Source: Petrosia ficiformis (lineage: Eukaryota; Porifera; Demospongiae; Haplosclerida; Petrosiidae). From it: a stretch of DNA of 64,000 nucleotides. The stretch is taken from contig OX345638.1 of the NCBI GenBank assembly GCA_947044365.1, positions 8,999,201-9,063,200 of the forward strand. The letters run 5' to 3'. Positions within the stretch are counted from its first letter, which is position 1. Each line of letters starts with the position of its first letter. The notes under the pieces are model-generated. The model had not been told where the DNA came from. It ran no database searches and saw nothing but the letters and a program-made list of their open reading frames with translations. The position numbers were made by a program, and so were the translations under genes. Below, one piece after another: positions 36,401 to 47,285 of this stretch.

Positions 36401-39400
36401 AATAAAGATTGTGATATTTAAACTATTGTCTGTAATTATACTGATAATAATAAATAGTATCATTATTATATATACTATAAATTATAAGCATTTTAATGCT
36501 GAGTGGTTGACACTACTCTTGTGAGACTGCAGACAATGCTGTAAGTGAGTCATCATCCGTAAATGAAAAAGAACGGTCATCAACTCATAAATATTGATAT
36601 ACACAAAAGACTGACCTTCAATGATGAAATAGCAAGCCTTGTAATTCTGCCTATGTATATAAACATTGAAGTGTTAATGCAATTATGATTGTATGATTTA
36701 TATGATATATAACTTGCATCAGTAATTCTGTAATCTATTTCACCATCTAGGAAAACAATGGTAAAAAGAAAAAAATTTAAAATAAAAATGAAAGAATTAG
36801 ATGTTAAGATGTCAAAACCCAAAAAGCATGAGCTATGAGGACAAAGTCAGGATAGTAAAACAGGAAGTTAACATGTACATAGGACCCAAAATTAAACGAA
36901 CGACTTTCATAAAACCCTACACAAGTACCTACACTGCTATAAAGCAAAATACAAAAAGCTGTATTTATGTAAGGTTATATGGGAGTGGTTTGTTTAATTT
37001 TGGGTCTTGTGTTATTACTATCCCAACCTTGTCGGCATGCTTTCTGGGTTTTGACATCCCTACTTCTTTCATTTTTATTTAAAATGTTTTTTTTAATTAT
37101 TCTTGTGTAAAGTTGGTTCTTTGTTCAGGTAGCTACAACAAACATTTTTGCCCTTCACCCTTTGGCAAACCGCATACATCTCCCAGGGGCGGATATAGGG
37201 TGGTGCTAAGGTGCACACCACGCTTCGAGTTCGTTAATTAATTCATAATTATATGAAGACGCACTTTTATAATATTTGTAAATATTGTTGCAAAAAAGCA
37301 CCCTCGCAAAATGATCATTGCACACATTCTTGACACTGATTAATATTGATCATGTACATATAATTAATTGACCACACCCCTTATGAATAATTACTTAGCT
37401 AAAATTTTTGTGCTCTGTTAAACATTATGGGGCACTACCCTTTCTGTTACTCTGGATCTGCCCATGTTTCCTGTGGTGTAAATACATGTATATAAAGTTG
37501 ATCTGAGAAACAAGCTTACAGTTTACTTACTTACAGTGACATTCTAATTTATTTGCCTCCTTTTTTGTTTTTTAGGAATTGAATGTAAACAAGAAAAAAG
37601 AAACTTGTCCTTACGTCAAACTTGTGGATGTGGAAAGTGCACTGTTGATGACTGGATGCAGGGAAGGCTTTGTCCACAAAGGAGAAAAGAATACTACCCA
37701 AAATTCATTCTACTACAACGAGATTCCCCAAGAGTGTCTACTCTAGTGAAATCGAATCTAGATATCGATATTAAGTTACAAGCACAAACTGAGAATATTA
37801 TAGAGATATTCAAATCCTGTTATTTCGTAACGATGGAGAATCTGTATCGTGAAGTCAATGGATACTGGTATAGTCGACGAAGACTAATACCAATAGTGGT
37901 CGATGAGGTAGTCAGATTGTTGCAAAATCGGCTAGGGCTTCCTGTACCACAAAATATCGTAGGTGTTGATGATTTGAATCATTATCTCAAGAGTATACGT
38001 GTGTCTTGGTTCAATTTCAAACCAGTAGCTCTGATCTCCAAAGTATTTTTGAATCCCTTTTATCCAGAGCTACAGAAAAAGTGGATCGAATACTTCCATC
38101 TTTTTCACAAGTATTGTTATCAACGTAATTTGAGGGATTGTGCGGGAATCTTGTTTAATACTGAGAATGATAATATTTTTATTTTACGAGTTGATGAAAC
38201 ATACTACGATATGACTCTCTCAGATATTTCCAGCCTACGTTATTCCCTCTGTTATGTGTTAGGATGTAACGAATTATCAGTCCATCTGCTTGGCATTTCA
38301 CCAGGTTCTCTTCTCTTAGTATTCTGTTACTGTGGTGATGACTACCACAGCAGGTTTCAGCAGTTGACGAAGGAACAGGTGACTTGCCTTGCAGATTTAA
38401 AAATTTGCAAAGTATTGAGTCTCAGAGATATTGAAAATCGTTTTGTATATTCCAATATACAGAATACGGTATGTTTGTATTTTGATGTTAGTGGACATAT
38501 AATTATAATTTCATTTTTGTTTCTTAGATTGCACCACATATAAAGGGAGCAATAGAGAGTGAACCTACTCCACAAGGTGATAATATATGAATGACATAGT
38601 TAACAAGCAATTTCCAAAGTTTTAATCCAATACTTCAACATCAAATGAAGTTTTACCATTTTTCTTATACTGTAAACCCAGAAAAGTGATATTTAGTGTT
38701 TGGGCTACAATTCACACTTTAGAATGCCGAATGATTGACACAGAGACTAGCATTACTTCTTGTGGCAAAGCTGTAAGTGAAATATAAAACAAGCAGTGTC
38801 ATCTGTAAGTGAAAAAGAATGATAATCAATTCATAAATAATGGATATAATTATACAAAAGTCTGACCTTCAATGATGATGAAGCCTCACAGCAATCTACA
38901 TAAAATATTCACAAATTGTCTACCATTCAGAAAAAAACAAGAATAATCAATAAAAATGTAGAAAGATGTAGAGACATCAAAACCCAAAAAGTATGCCAAC
39001 AAGGTTGGGAGGTTAACCTAAAATTAAACAAACCACTTCCATTTAATCATACATATAAGTACAGCTCTTTTTATTTTGCTTTATAGAGGGTGTAAGTACT
39101 TATGTAGGGTTATATGGAAGTGGTTTGTTTAATTCTCCCAATGATCTTTTTTTATTAGCTCTTTTGTGAGATTGCTTTGTAGTTTTGACTTTTTCAATTC
39201 TTTCTCTTTAAATTTCCAATTTCTTTGACAAATGATAGAATTAAGTATGAGTAAGAAATGTGCTTGAGTGACTGGAACATCTACTGGAAGATCCACAGAT
39301 TGCTCGTTATGTTAATCACTATAGTGTAGAGTATGACACTCTAGAATGACTCATCATTACAACTTTACACTTATATAGACTGACACAAATATTAACACAT

Positions 39401-42400
39401 TCCTTTGAGAACTTATAATATATTACTATAATTATTAATGCTAAATAGAATTTCAGTTTGTTCTCCAGTATAATAACATGTAACATACTATATCATTTGT
39501 TATATTTATTTAGAATTAAAATCAGCAGAAATACTCACAAAAGAGGAACAGTATCAACTAGTATGTATTATGTTATGTGATAATAATTATATATCTATAT
39601 TAATATATTACTATAGGATAATGATCTGTATGAAGCAGTGAAGAAGCAACATGTATTTGGAAGTAAAATATTGTTGAACAAGGGTGCTAACCCTAATAAG
39701 GAACATGGTGGTCTTTGGGTGAGTTATCATATCCACACACAGTAATATATTGTATAGTACATGTAGGAGCTAATTCTAACTCTTGTGATATATATGTTAG
39801 TGATGAGTGATATGATATCAAGATACTCAATACTTCAATACCACATCTGAAACTTCTGGTATTGAGTAATGTCCAAGTATTGATAGTGATACTGATACAG
39901 GTCTATAACACCTCTATTGTAATATGTTATACCATTTTAAACAGAATTTATATGAAATCTGAAGCTAATATGAACACATGTATTATGTGTAATATCAAAT
40001 ATCAGTATCATACTCAATACCATCAATACTGATTAACAAACTACTTGATATTGTATTGAAATGAATATTTGTAGTATCACATTATGTGTATGTGATGAAA
40101 TAAGGGAATAATAAATATATTATAATTTAATTATGTATTGATTATATAATTAATTACATAGCTAATGTATATCTGTAATATATATTTGTTATAATTATTA
40201 TTAATTAATAACCTGTTATGATGTCATAATATTAATAACTACTTAATTAACTATTATTATTATTATCATAAACACAATATATTACAAGTATCTAATGATT
40301 GTTATTACTACAGAATCAACAAACACCTTTACATTACTCATCTATGAGTGGTCATGTTGATATTGTGAAAGTGTTATTATCACATGGTGCTGATATTCAT
40401 GTAAAGGATGTGGTAAGTAAATATTAAATAAATATTATGTATTATAATTTATGTATTGATTATAAATTATAATTAATTATATAGCTAATGTATATCTGTA
40501 ATATATATTTGTTATAATTATTATTAACTAATAACCTGTTATGATGTCATAACATTAATAACTACTTAATTAACTATTATTATTATTATCATAAACACAA
40601 GATATTACAAGTATCTAATGATTGTTATTACTACAGAATCAACAAACACCTTTACATTTGTCATCTCTCAACGGACATGCTGATATTGTGAAGGTGTTAT
40701 TGTCTCATGGTGCTGACATTCATGTAAAGGATGGGGTAAGTAAATATTAAATAAATATTATGTATTATAATTTATGTATTATATAATTATATAATTAATT
40801 ACATAGCTAATGTATATCTGTAATATATATTTGTTATAAGTATTATTAACTAATAACCTGTTATGATGTCATAACATTAATAACTACTTAATTAATTATT
40901 ATTATTACTATCATAAACACAAGATATTACAAGTATCTAATGATTGTTATTACTACAGGGAGGACTAACACCTTTACATTACTCATCTATGAGTGGTCAT
41001 GCTGATATTGTGAAGGTGTTATTGTCTCATGGTGCTGACATTCATGTAAAGGATTATGTAAGTAAATATTAAATAAATATTATGTATTATAATTTATGTA
41101 TTAATTATATAATTAATTACATAGCTAATGTATATCTGTAATATATATTTGTTATAAGTATTATTAACTAATAACCTGTTATGATGTCATAACATTAATA
41201 ACTACTTAATTAATTATTATTATTACTATCATAAACACAAGATATTACAAGTATCTAATGATTGTTATTACTACAGGGAGGACTAACACCTTTACATTAC
41301 TCATCTAAGAGTCGTCATGTTGATATTGTGAAAGTGTTATTATCACATGGTGCTGATATTCATGTAAAGGATTTGGTAAGTAAATATTAAATAAATATTA
41401 TGTATTATAATTTATGTATTGATTATATAATTAATTACATAGCTAATGTATATCTGTAATATATATTTGTTATAATTATTATTAACTAATAACCTGTTAT
41501 GATGTCATAACATTAATAACTACTTAATTAACTATTATTATTATTATCATATAAACACAAGATATTACAAGTATCTAATGATTGTTATTACTACAGTATG
41601 GACAAACACCTTTACATTTGTCATCTGAGAGTGGTCATGTTGATATTGTGAATGTGTTATTATCACATGGTGCTGATATTCATGTAAAGGATAGGGTAAG
41701 TAAATATTAAATAAATATTATGTATTATAATTTATGTATTGATTATAAATTATAATTAATTATATAGCTAATGTATATCTGTAATATATATTTGTTATAA
41801 TTATTATTAACTAATAACCTGTTATGATGTCATAACATTAATAACTACTTAATTAACTATTATTATTATTATCATAAACACAAGATATTACAAGTATCTA
41901 ATGATTGTTATTACTACAGAATCAACAAACACCTTTACATTTGTCATCTCTCAACGGACATGCTGATATTGTGAAGGTGTTATTGTCTCATGGTGCTGAC
42001 ATTCATGTAAAGGATGGGGTAAGTAAATATTAAATAAATATTATGTATTATAATTTATGTATTAATTATATAATTAATTACATAGCTAATGTATATCTGT
42101 AATATATATTTGTTATAAGTATTATTAACTAATAACCTGTTATGATGTCATAACATTAATAACTACTTAATTAATTATTATTATTACTATCATAAACACA
42201 AGATATTACAAGTATCTAATGATTGTTATTACTACAGGGAGGACTAACACCTTTACATTACTCATCTATGAGTGGTCATGCTGATATTGTGAAGGTGTTA
42301 TTGTCTCATGGTGCTGACATTCATGTAAAGGATTATGTAAGTAAATATTAAATAAATATTATGTATTATAATTTATGTATTAATTATATAATTAATTACA

Positions 42401-44387
42401 TAGCTAATGTATATCTGTAATATATATTTGTTATAAGTATTATTAACTAATAACCTGTTATGATGTCATAACATTAATAACTACTTAATTAATTATTATT
42501 ATTACTATCATAAACACAAGATATTACAAGTATCTAATGATTGTTATTACTACAGGGAGGACTAACACCTTTACATTACTCATCTAAGAGTCGTCATGTT
42601 GATATTGTGAAAGTGTTATTATCACATGGTGCTGATATTCATGTAAAGGATTTGGTAAGTAAATATTAAATAAATATTATGTATTATAATTTATGTATTG
42701 ATTATATAATTAATTACATAGCTAATGTATATCTGTAATATATATTTGTTATAATTATTATTAACTAATAACCTGTTATGATGTCATAACATTAATAACT
42801 ACTAGAGGTGGGCGATACCAGATATTTCATTTCGATACCGATACCGAGTAGTTTTTGGATTGGTATCGACGGTATCGAGTACTTTAACGAGTACTGTCCA
42901 AGTGCGCATGCGTAGCAACGTTAATCGACTATAAAGTTAATAAAAATTAATAATTATCAATATCTTGATTATTTTCCATCTTGAAATGGTCCCAGTAGGG
43001 CCTCCTTGGTCTTGATGCAGCTGAATAAAGTGGTCAAGTGTATGTAGCAGCTGAATAATGTTAATAATTGGTTACTAATTTCGATTAATTAATACTTATT
43101 AAATATTAAAAGGGGCGTGACTGTCAAATATGACGTCATTTGGAGGTGTGGTTTCAATATTCGATACCTGGATTTGGTATCGATACCCAGTATCGCTCGT
43201 GTAGTATCGACTATTTGAGTAGTTTGGTATCGTATCGCCCACCCCTAATAACTACTTAATTAACTATTATTATTATTATCATATAAACACAAGATATTAC
43301 AAGTATCTAATGATTGTTATTACTACAGTATGGACAAACACCTTTACATTTGTCATCTGAGAGTGGTCATGTTGATATTGTGAATGTGTTATTATCACAT
43401 GGTGCTGATATTCATGTAAAGGATAGGGTAAGTAAATATTAAATAAATATTATGTATTATAATTTATGTATTGATTATAAATTATAATTAATTATATAGC
43501 TAATGTATATCTGTAATATATATTTGTTATAATTATTATTAACTAATAACCTGTTATGATGTCATAACATTAATAACTACTTAATTAACTATTATTATTA
43601 TTATCATAAACACAAGATATTACAAGTATCTAATGATTGTTATTACTACAGAATCAACAAACACCTTTACATTTCTCATCTAAGAGTGGTCTTGTTGATG
43701 TTGTGAAAGTGTTATTATCACATGGTGCTGACATTCATGTAAAGGATGGGGTAAGTAAATATTAAATAAATATTATGTATCGATTATATACATAGCTAAT
43801 GTATATGTGCATGTAATATATATTTGTTATAATTATTATTAACTAATAACCTGTTATGTCATAATATTAATAACTACTTAATTAACTATTATTATTATTA
43901 TCATATAAACACAAGATATTATAATAATCATTGATGTGTGTCCTAATGGTAATATAGGTTCCATTGTATAACTGATATTTGATAATTCATTATAATAGTA
44001 TTAGTATCTTAAGATAACTATTGTTTGTGGAATCAAATATTATATATATTCAATTTGGTGATATTAATTATAATAATCTCATGTTCATAGTAATCATGAT
44101 ATGTGTAATAATAATAGTGATTTGTTGAGTTCAATAAAAATATGATATAATTAGTATCCACAAACTATATATAGTTATCTTAAGATATATTATGATAATA
44201 ATAATTATTATAATGATAATAATTATGTTAGTAATTACTTACATAAGACATAATTATTATAATTTTATATATTTTTTATTATATTATAACACAGTTGGGG
44301 CGCTCGCCTAAAGACTGGGCACATTTATGTAATAAACATGAAGTAGTCGAAATATTAGAAAGAGAAGAAAAGAAGTTAAGAAAATAA
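24499..44387 (+). CDS. Death-domain gene A: death-like domain, unnamed Cys-bearing domain, ankyrin array
   Basis: Nineteen exons agree in phase: 24499-24523, 24585-24875, 27881-27945, 31846-31906, 37576-38468, 38528-38576, 39514-39560, 39617-39718, ten 99-bp ankyrin exons (40314 to 43750) and 44295-44387 with the stop. The product is about 871 residues. Residues 9-105 are a death-like domain ([14 protein letters not shown], then SWLKRESP and AIASVD). Residues 106-147 are polar linkers. Residues 148-445 are an unnamed domain. About residues 478-871 are ankyrin repeats. A poly(A) signal AATAAA lies at 44477-44482. I chose the start at 24499 because MSSEDRLL leads into a good GTGAGT donor and matches the exon plan of gene C. 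A cytoplasmic adaptor or sensor role is inferred from death plus ankyrin domains. No NACHT or kinase domain is present. Confidence 0.8.
24585..24875 (+). CDS. Gene A death-like domain exon (291 bp, phase 1-1)
   Basis: This exon encodes [20 protein letters not shown] through IMPTG. The pattern W..IG..LGI....ID.I..D, then C...M...WL.RE, then PTW...C.AIASVD...AE.IA follows the six-helix layout of a death domain: the Trp in helix 2, the LG turn, and the Trp-Leu of helix 4. It starts after one base of a codon and ends after one base, so it is symmetric (1-1). Gene C has an exon of exactly the same length and phases at 56484-56774. The long open frame that extends upstream to 24236 crosses the promoter and first intron and is not the start. 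Confidence 0.8.
24876..27880 (+). other. Gene A intron 2, repeat-bearing
   Basis: This is a 3-kb intron. Parts are clearly related to introns of gene C: the stretch around 25440-25560 (with gaaagatttcctacctgtg and ttccacttcttgtgtggtca) matches 57565-57680, and about 25940-26060 matches 59680-59800. Near 26395-26510 there are four diverged copies of a unit of about 36 bp around accactctagg and gcccttggaacg. No exon was recognised. Confidence 0.6.
27881..27945 (+). CDS. Gene A Pro-rich linker exon
   Basis: This small exon (phase 1-0) encodes [20 protein letters not shown] followed by KQ. Gene C has two counterparts: a frameshifted copy at 57985-58036 and an intact one at 60346-60404 (DDSHGVSPAPPPSSEPNSKS). 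A flexible linker between domains is the likely role. Confidence 0.7.
28240..29300. mobile_element. Nested TIR insertion within an older repeat
   Basis: The older repeat begins near tatcagagagtacggtagta (28248) and resembles 35452-35700. Into it is set a unit flanked by gtgggcggatgcgactccaa (28331-28358) and its inverse ending agtagcatccgcccac (28858-28885), a 28-bp inverted repeat with one mismatch. The older repeat resumes after it with gcaagtgataacctgaaatc. The inserted unit is about 560-580 bp with no clear open frame. Confidence 0.7.
29430..30215. mobile_element. Older repeat plus CATCCCTAT-ended element, copy 2
   Basis: About 29450-29670 is a repeat that recurs at 36495-36755 and 38720-38935 (gaatggttgaca, gctgtaagtgaaata, gaatgataatcaat). 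The CATCCCTAT-ended element occupies 29673-30215, from caagtgtatatagagaaaaa to tacgggccataaaaaa, at about 90% identity by eye with copy 1. The fold-back element at 30225 follows directly. Confidence 0.75.
30225..30520. mobile_element. 296-bp fold-back (long inverted repeat) element
   Basis: The left arm starts acaagaataataaaaaacat and the right arm ends atgttttttattattcttgt. The arms are about 140 bp and almost perfectly complementary, with a short loop around ttttgttttatagcagtg. The arms include gatgtagggatgtcaaaacc and its complement. Related copies are at about 36755-37110 and 38938-39140, the last with a shortened right arm. A transcript of this region would form a long hairpin. Confidence 0.88.
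30923..31473 (-). mobile_element. TIR element with HIRAN-like open-frame relic
   Basis: The left end is catatagccggaaatattggc and the right end is gccaatatttccagctatatg, an inverted repeat of about 23 bp with two mismatches. The minus strand inside encodes [30 protein letters not shown] and [20 protein letters not shown], the same protein family as the interrupted copy at 14575-16115. The frame has lost its start and part of the usual YQD.W.P block. A TA target duplication is possible but not resolved. Confidence 0.7.
31846..31906 (+). CDS. Gene A linker exon
   Basis: This exon (phase 0-1) encodes [20 protein letters not shown] and the first base of Gly. It has good flanks (tatacag before, GTGAGA after). 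It resembles the LSQEEPVKY.. exon of gene C at 62230-62281 in position and phases, though not clearly in sequence. The YENI stretch could be phosphorylated, but this is speculation. Confidence 0.65.
31907..37575 (+). other. Gene A intron 4 (5.7 kb) made largely of repeats
   Basis: It holds a decayed CATCCCTAT-type copy (about 32450-32740), then about 32750-33480 with imperfect repeats of tcagatgttagctgggcttc and tgtctatgtctatctctgtc. Next come the long-TIR element at 33882-35146, part of the 28248-type repeat at 35452-35700, a decayed repeat at 36060-36160, and a fold-back copy at about 36755-37110. No exon was recognised. Confidence 0.65.
33882..35146. mobile_element. Long-TIR element with CATCCCTAT-ended element nested inside
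   Basis: The left end at 33882 reads tagtctggtgagcagacctt ttgcct and the right end reads aggcaaaaggtctgcttgcc agacta. The inverted similarity continues inward for about 95 bp (including ctcttgacacgatttcatgg against ccatgaaattgtgtcaagag) and more weakly to about 150 bp. The interior holds copy 3 of the CATCCCTAT-ended element at about 34218-34703 and three copies of a ggtgtttgaaggtca unit at 34810-34860. No transposase frame is visible, so it is non-autonomous. Confidence 0.75.
37576..38468 (+). CDS. Gene A large exon: unnamed 298-residue Cys-bearing domain
   Basis: One 893-bp exon in phase 1-0. It opens with a Cys cluster (TCGCGKC, then a further Cys at GRLCPQRR), followed by a helix-rich part ([49 protein letters not shown]). 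A C-terminal part follows with [20 protein letters not shown] and [19 protein letters not shown], then [15 protein letters not shown] and LADLKICKV. The last stretch resembles the small module (LG...L.L..I..GS..L.F..P) seen at the end of several invertebrate death-domain or NACHT proteins. That likeness is from memory and weak. I do not recognise the whole domain. It is conserved as a single open exon with no stops, which argues for a real protein domain. Confidence 0.75.
39514..39718 (+). CDS. Gene A exons before the ankyrin array
   Basis: Exon 38528-38576 ([17 protein letters not shown]) is followed by 39514-39560 ([16 protein letters not shown]) and 39617-39718 ([34 protein letters not shown]). 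The last one is a divergent first ankyrin repeat: A.K......ILL..GANPN. All phases agree. The intron after 39718 contains a degenerate element at about 39800-40085 with repeated aatacttc/gtattga motifs. Confidence 0.75.
40314..43750 (+). CDS. Gene A: ten 99-bp ankyrin-repeat exons
   Basis: Exons are 40314-40412, 40637-40735, 40959-41057, 41277-41375, 41597-41695, 41920-42018, 42238-42336, 42556-42654, 43329-43427 and 43652-43750. Each starts and ends in phase 0 and encodes exactly one 33-residue ankyrin repeat with TPLH.SS..GH.DIVKVLL and [10 protein letters not shown]. Ankyrin repeats bind partner proteins. Intervening introns of about 220 bp are nearly identical. Exons 2-5 are repeated as exons 6-9 with a period of about 1.28 kb, and the protein copies are identical in the parts read. 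Differences among repeats cluster at the SMSG/SLNG/SKSR/SESG loop and the residue after KD, the variable surface positions. Confidence 0.92.
42803..43247. mobile_element. 445-bp hAT-type MITE with 8-bp target duplication
   Basis: It begins tagaggtgggcgatacc and ends gtatcgcccacccccta-like (gtatcgcccacccct plus a), giving terminal inverted repeats of about 16 bp with one mismatch. Both sides carry the 8-bp direct repeat ataactac (42795-42802 and 43248-43255). Interior sequence repeats gatacc/gtatcg motifs and has no open frame. It sits in the intron between ankyrin exons 8 and 9. The homologous intron of the earlier block lacks it and shows the uninterrupted empty site cattaataactacttaatta. 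Confidence 0.93.
44006..44186. mobile_element. Short TIR element (about 181 bp) with atcttaagataact ends
   Basis: The left end atcttaagataactattgtt continues tgtgga. The right end is tccacaaactatatatagtt atcttaagat. The inverted repeat is about 25 bp with a small gap. The interior is AT-rich and non-coding. It lies in the last intron of gene A. Confidence 0.7.
44295..44387 (+). CDS. Gene A last exon (ankyrin cap and stop)
   Basis: It encodes [20 protein letters not shown] and then [10 protein letters not shown] with stop TAA at 44385-44387. This is a typical C-terminal ankyrin half repeat followed by a charged tail. The poly(A) signal AATAAA is about 90 bp downstream. Confidence 0.85.
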   Translation: MGRSPKDWAHLCNKHEVVEILEREEKKLRK

Positions 44388-45288
44388 CTTATAATAATAA
44401 TGTTTACTTTTACATGATAGGTTATTTTATTATGAATTAATTAATAGAACAATGATTATTATATTGTAATTTCTTAAATAAAAATACTATTATTACAAAT
44501 TTGCGGTGGAAGATAATTGACATTGCAGTGGCTAAAACATTCGTGAGCAAAGGACATGAACACTTTTGCTTACTCATTAATATTCATGTAGCCATTTGTT
44601 GTACAATTGTATAATTATCTAAGCCCCTGTAATGATATTTTGGGGGAGGCTATAGCCCCACCCATATTCCGCGATCCTTGTGTCGCACATCCATACTTAA
44701 TATAATTCCACAATATACTTTGCATAAGTTAGAACCCTTTATTAGAGTATATAATTATGGTATTATACCCAGCATATAGGTATTAGGTTTCTATAATACT
44801 ATTTCCAGATCATCAAACTAGATCTAGATCTAGACGGAGTAAGGTTCCATTAAAGCATATATAGACTTGTACAGTCTAGGAACCATGGTTCTATTGAACA
44901 ATAGTGTCTTTGGACCGCAGTTCAATTAAAATATAGTCATAGAGTGTAGTGACCACAGTTCCATTAATCCATAGTGTCTGTGGACCACGGTTTCATTGAT
45001 CTATGTGGTTATTATAAACAGTTGTTACTTGCATTGTGCGTTTAAATGTTTGGATCAACATTAGCTTTTAGTAGTAGCTCAATAACATCATTAGTAGTGA
45101 TATTAGGATCAGATCAACAATTACGAAGAGTAGTAATTAATGCGAAAAATTAATTATTTCTCAAACAATTATACAAAAAATTAATGAAGTGACAAAATCA
45201 TTTAATATCAGCAAGTAAAATAGTTGAAGTGTTCAAAAGTTCAAATATTAATAATAATTATGTAATTATAAAGTTCCTAATTAAATTG
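44388..45288. other. Gap between gene A and the ABCB relic
   Basis: This contains the 3' region and poly(A) signal of gene A (44477-44482), then three diverged copies of a unit of about 60 bp at about 44860-45010 around accacagttccattaatcca and tagtgtctgtggacc. I see no gene. Confidence 0.6.
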
Positions 45289-47046
45289 TTATTTCTCCTC
45301 ATCTCCTATCAAGTGTTGATGTTGATGTAACTGATAATATACACCTCTCTTAGCTAATAGTTCAGTGTGTGTACCCTTCTCAACAACACTACCATTAGCT
45401 ATTACCACAATACAGTCAGCACTGTACACAGTGGATAACCTATGAGCTATTACTATACTAGTACGACCCTCCCTAGCTTTATCAAGAGCTTCCTGGACTA
45501 TTATCTCACTCTCACTATCTAGGGCTGAAGTTGCTTCATCTAGAAGAAGTATTTTAGGGTTTCTGATCAGAGCCCGGGCTATGGCAATTCTTTGTTTCTG
45601 TCCTCCACTTAACTGAGTGCCTTTATCACCAGCATTAGTATTATAACCCTTAATGAATGGATGGATGGATGGATGAGTGAATAGATAGACAAATGAATAG
45701 ATGGATGGATGAATGCATGGATGGATGGATAAATGAATGAATGGATGGATGGATGGATGGATGTATGAAAGAATGGACGGATAAATGAATGGTTAGAGGG
45801 ATGGACGGATGGATGAATGAATGGATGGAAAGATAGAAGGATGGATGAACGGATGGATGGATGGATGAATGGGTGTGGACAGAATGACAAATACATACAA
45901 TTTCGTACTTACATAGATAAATAGATGGTATTAACACATAGATAGATAGATGGTATTAACACATAAATGGATACGAACAGAAGGACAAATACTAATATAT
46001 ACACACCTGTGGTAATGATTGTATAAAATCATGAATATTAGCAGCCTTTGCAGAATCAATAATCTCTTCATCAGATACCTCACGATGATTAGCACCATAT
46101 CTTATATTGTCGGATATACTAGTATCAAATAGAATAGGTTCTTGAGATACAATACCTAATTGAGTCCTTAACCAACGAATATTGAGTTCTCGTATATCAA
46201 CATCATCTAAGAGGACTCCACATTTTAATGGATCATGGAATCTTTCAATAAGAAAGACCACAGTACTTTTACCACAGCCTACTAGTGCTATAGTTTGTCA
46301 TGGTGTAACTGATATTGATAAATCTTCTAATACATTAATATATGGACGAGTTAGGTAATTAAAAGATACTGAATCCAATGATATCATTCCTGTTACATCA
46401 TCCTATATAAGTAATGTATGTATGTATGTATGTATGTATGTATGTATGTATGTATGCATGTATGTGACTATGTATGTATGTATGTATGTATATGCATGTG
46501 TGGCTGTATGTATGCATGTATATATGTATGTATATTATGTATGTATGTTTGTATGTATGTATGTATGTATGTATATATGTATGCATGTATGTATATATGT
46601 ATGTACGTATGTATGTATGTATGTATGTATGTACGTATGTATGTACGTATGTATGTATGTATGGATGTATGTATGTATGTATGTATGTATGTATGTATGT
46701 ATGCATGTATATGTATGTATGTCTGTATGAATGTATGTATGTATGCATGTATGTAAGCATGCATGTATGTATGCATGTATATATGTATGTATGTACATGT
46801 ATATATATTATAATCTCACCAGTGCTTTACCATTAGTGGAATAATTATCAATGATAGTTTTCCTGTCTAGTAGTGAGAGTAAGCCACTCTTTCTAGTATA
46901 GCAAATAGTATACCACTCCTGTGAAAATAGATGTATGTATGTATGTGTATACAAATATGTACGCATTGTTGTGTCTGGCTGTCTGTATATATGTACTTTG
47001 TACACATGACTATATGTATGTATGTATGTTTATATGTATGCATAAT

Positions 47047-47078
<32 letters not shown>

Positions 47079-47285
47079 TGTATGTATTTTTGTACGTAGT
47101 AACTATGTATATGCGTGTTGTGCATCTATGTATGCATATGTATATGTACGTTTATGTATGTATGTATGCTATGTATGTATAATATCTATTCACTCCTTGT
47201 ACTTGTGCTGCATCTTCAGATAGTCTAGTTGTTAAGGCTTATGCAGAAATTTTCTCTTCATCAAACCGTCCAATCTCCTACCATA
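45289..47285 (-). pseudogene. ABCB (P-glycoprotein/MDR-like) relic: second nucleotide-binding domain, disabled
   Basis: Pieces in transcript order are as follows. About 47190-47285 has EIGRFDEEKISA, stop, ALTTRLSEDAAQVQG. Exon about 46819-46920 has SGLLSLLDRKTIIDNYSTNG. Exon 46007-46402 has SLDSVSFNYLTRP, SVTP, stop, [34 protein letters not shown] and [11 protein letters not shown]. Exon 45289-45648 has [31 protein letters not shown] and VIAHRLSTV, with its own stop. These match the second ATPase half of ABCB exporters. The copy is dead on three counts: TGA just before Walker A, a Walker A motif that lacks three residues (GCGKST where GxSGCGKST is expected), and TAA in the transmembrane piece. 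Most of transmembrane domain 2 and all of the first half are absent. The signature (LSGGQ) and Walker B (LLLDEA) are intact. Confidence 0.88.
45650..47180. repeat. Microsatellites in the introns of the ABCB relic
   Basis: A (ggat)n-type array at 45652-45880, a long (tatg)n array with catg/tacg variants at 46412-46800, and tatg arrays at 46930-47180. Six-frame open frames of 80-120 codons through these arrays are periodic artefacts. Confidence 0.9.

Noticed and set aside
40314..43750. CRISPR- or satellite-type array
   Set aside because: The regular units are ankyrin exons with splice sites and conserved introns.
46398..46836. Overlapping MYVC / HTYI open frames on both strands
   Set aside because: (tatg)n microsatellite in the ABCB relic intron.
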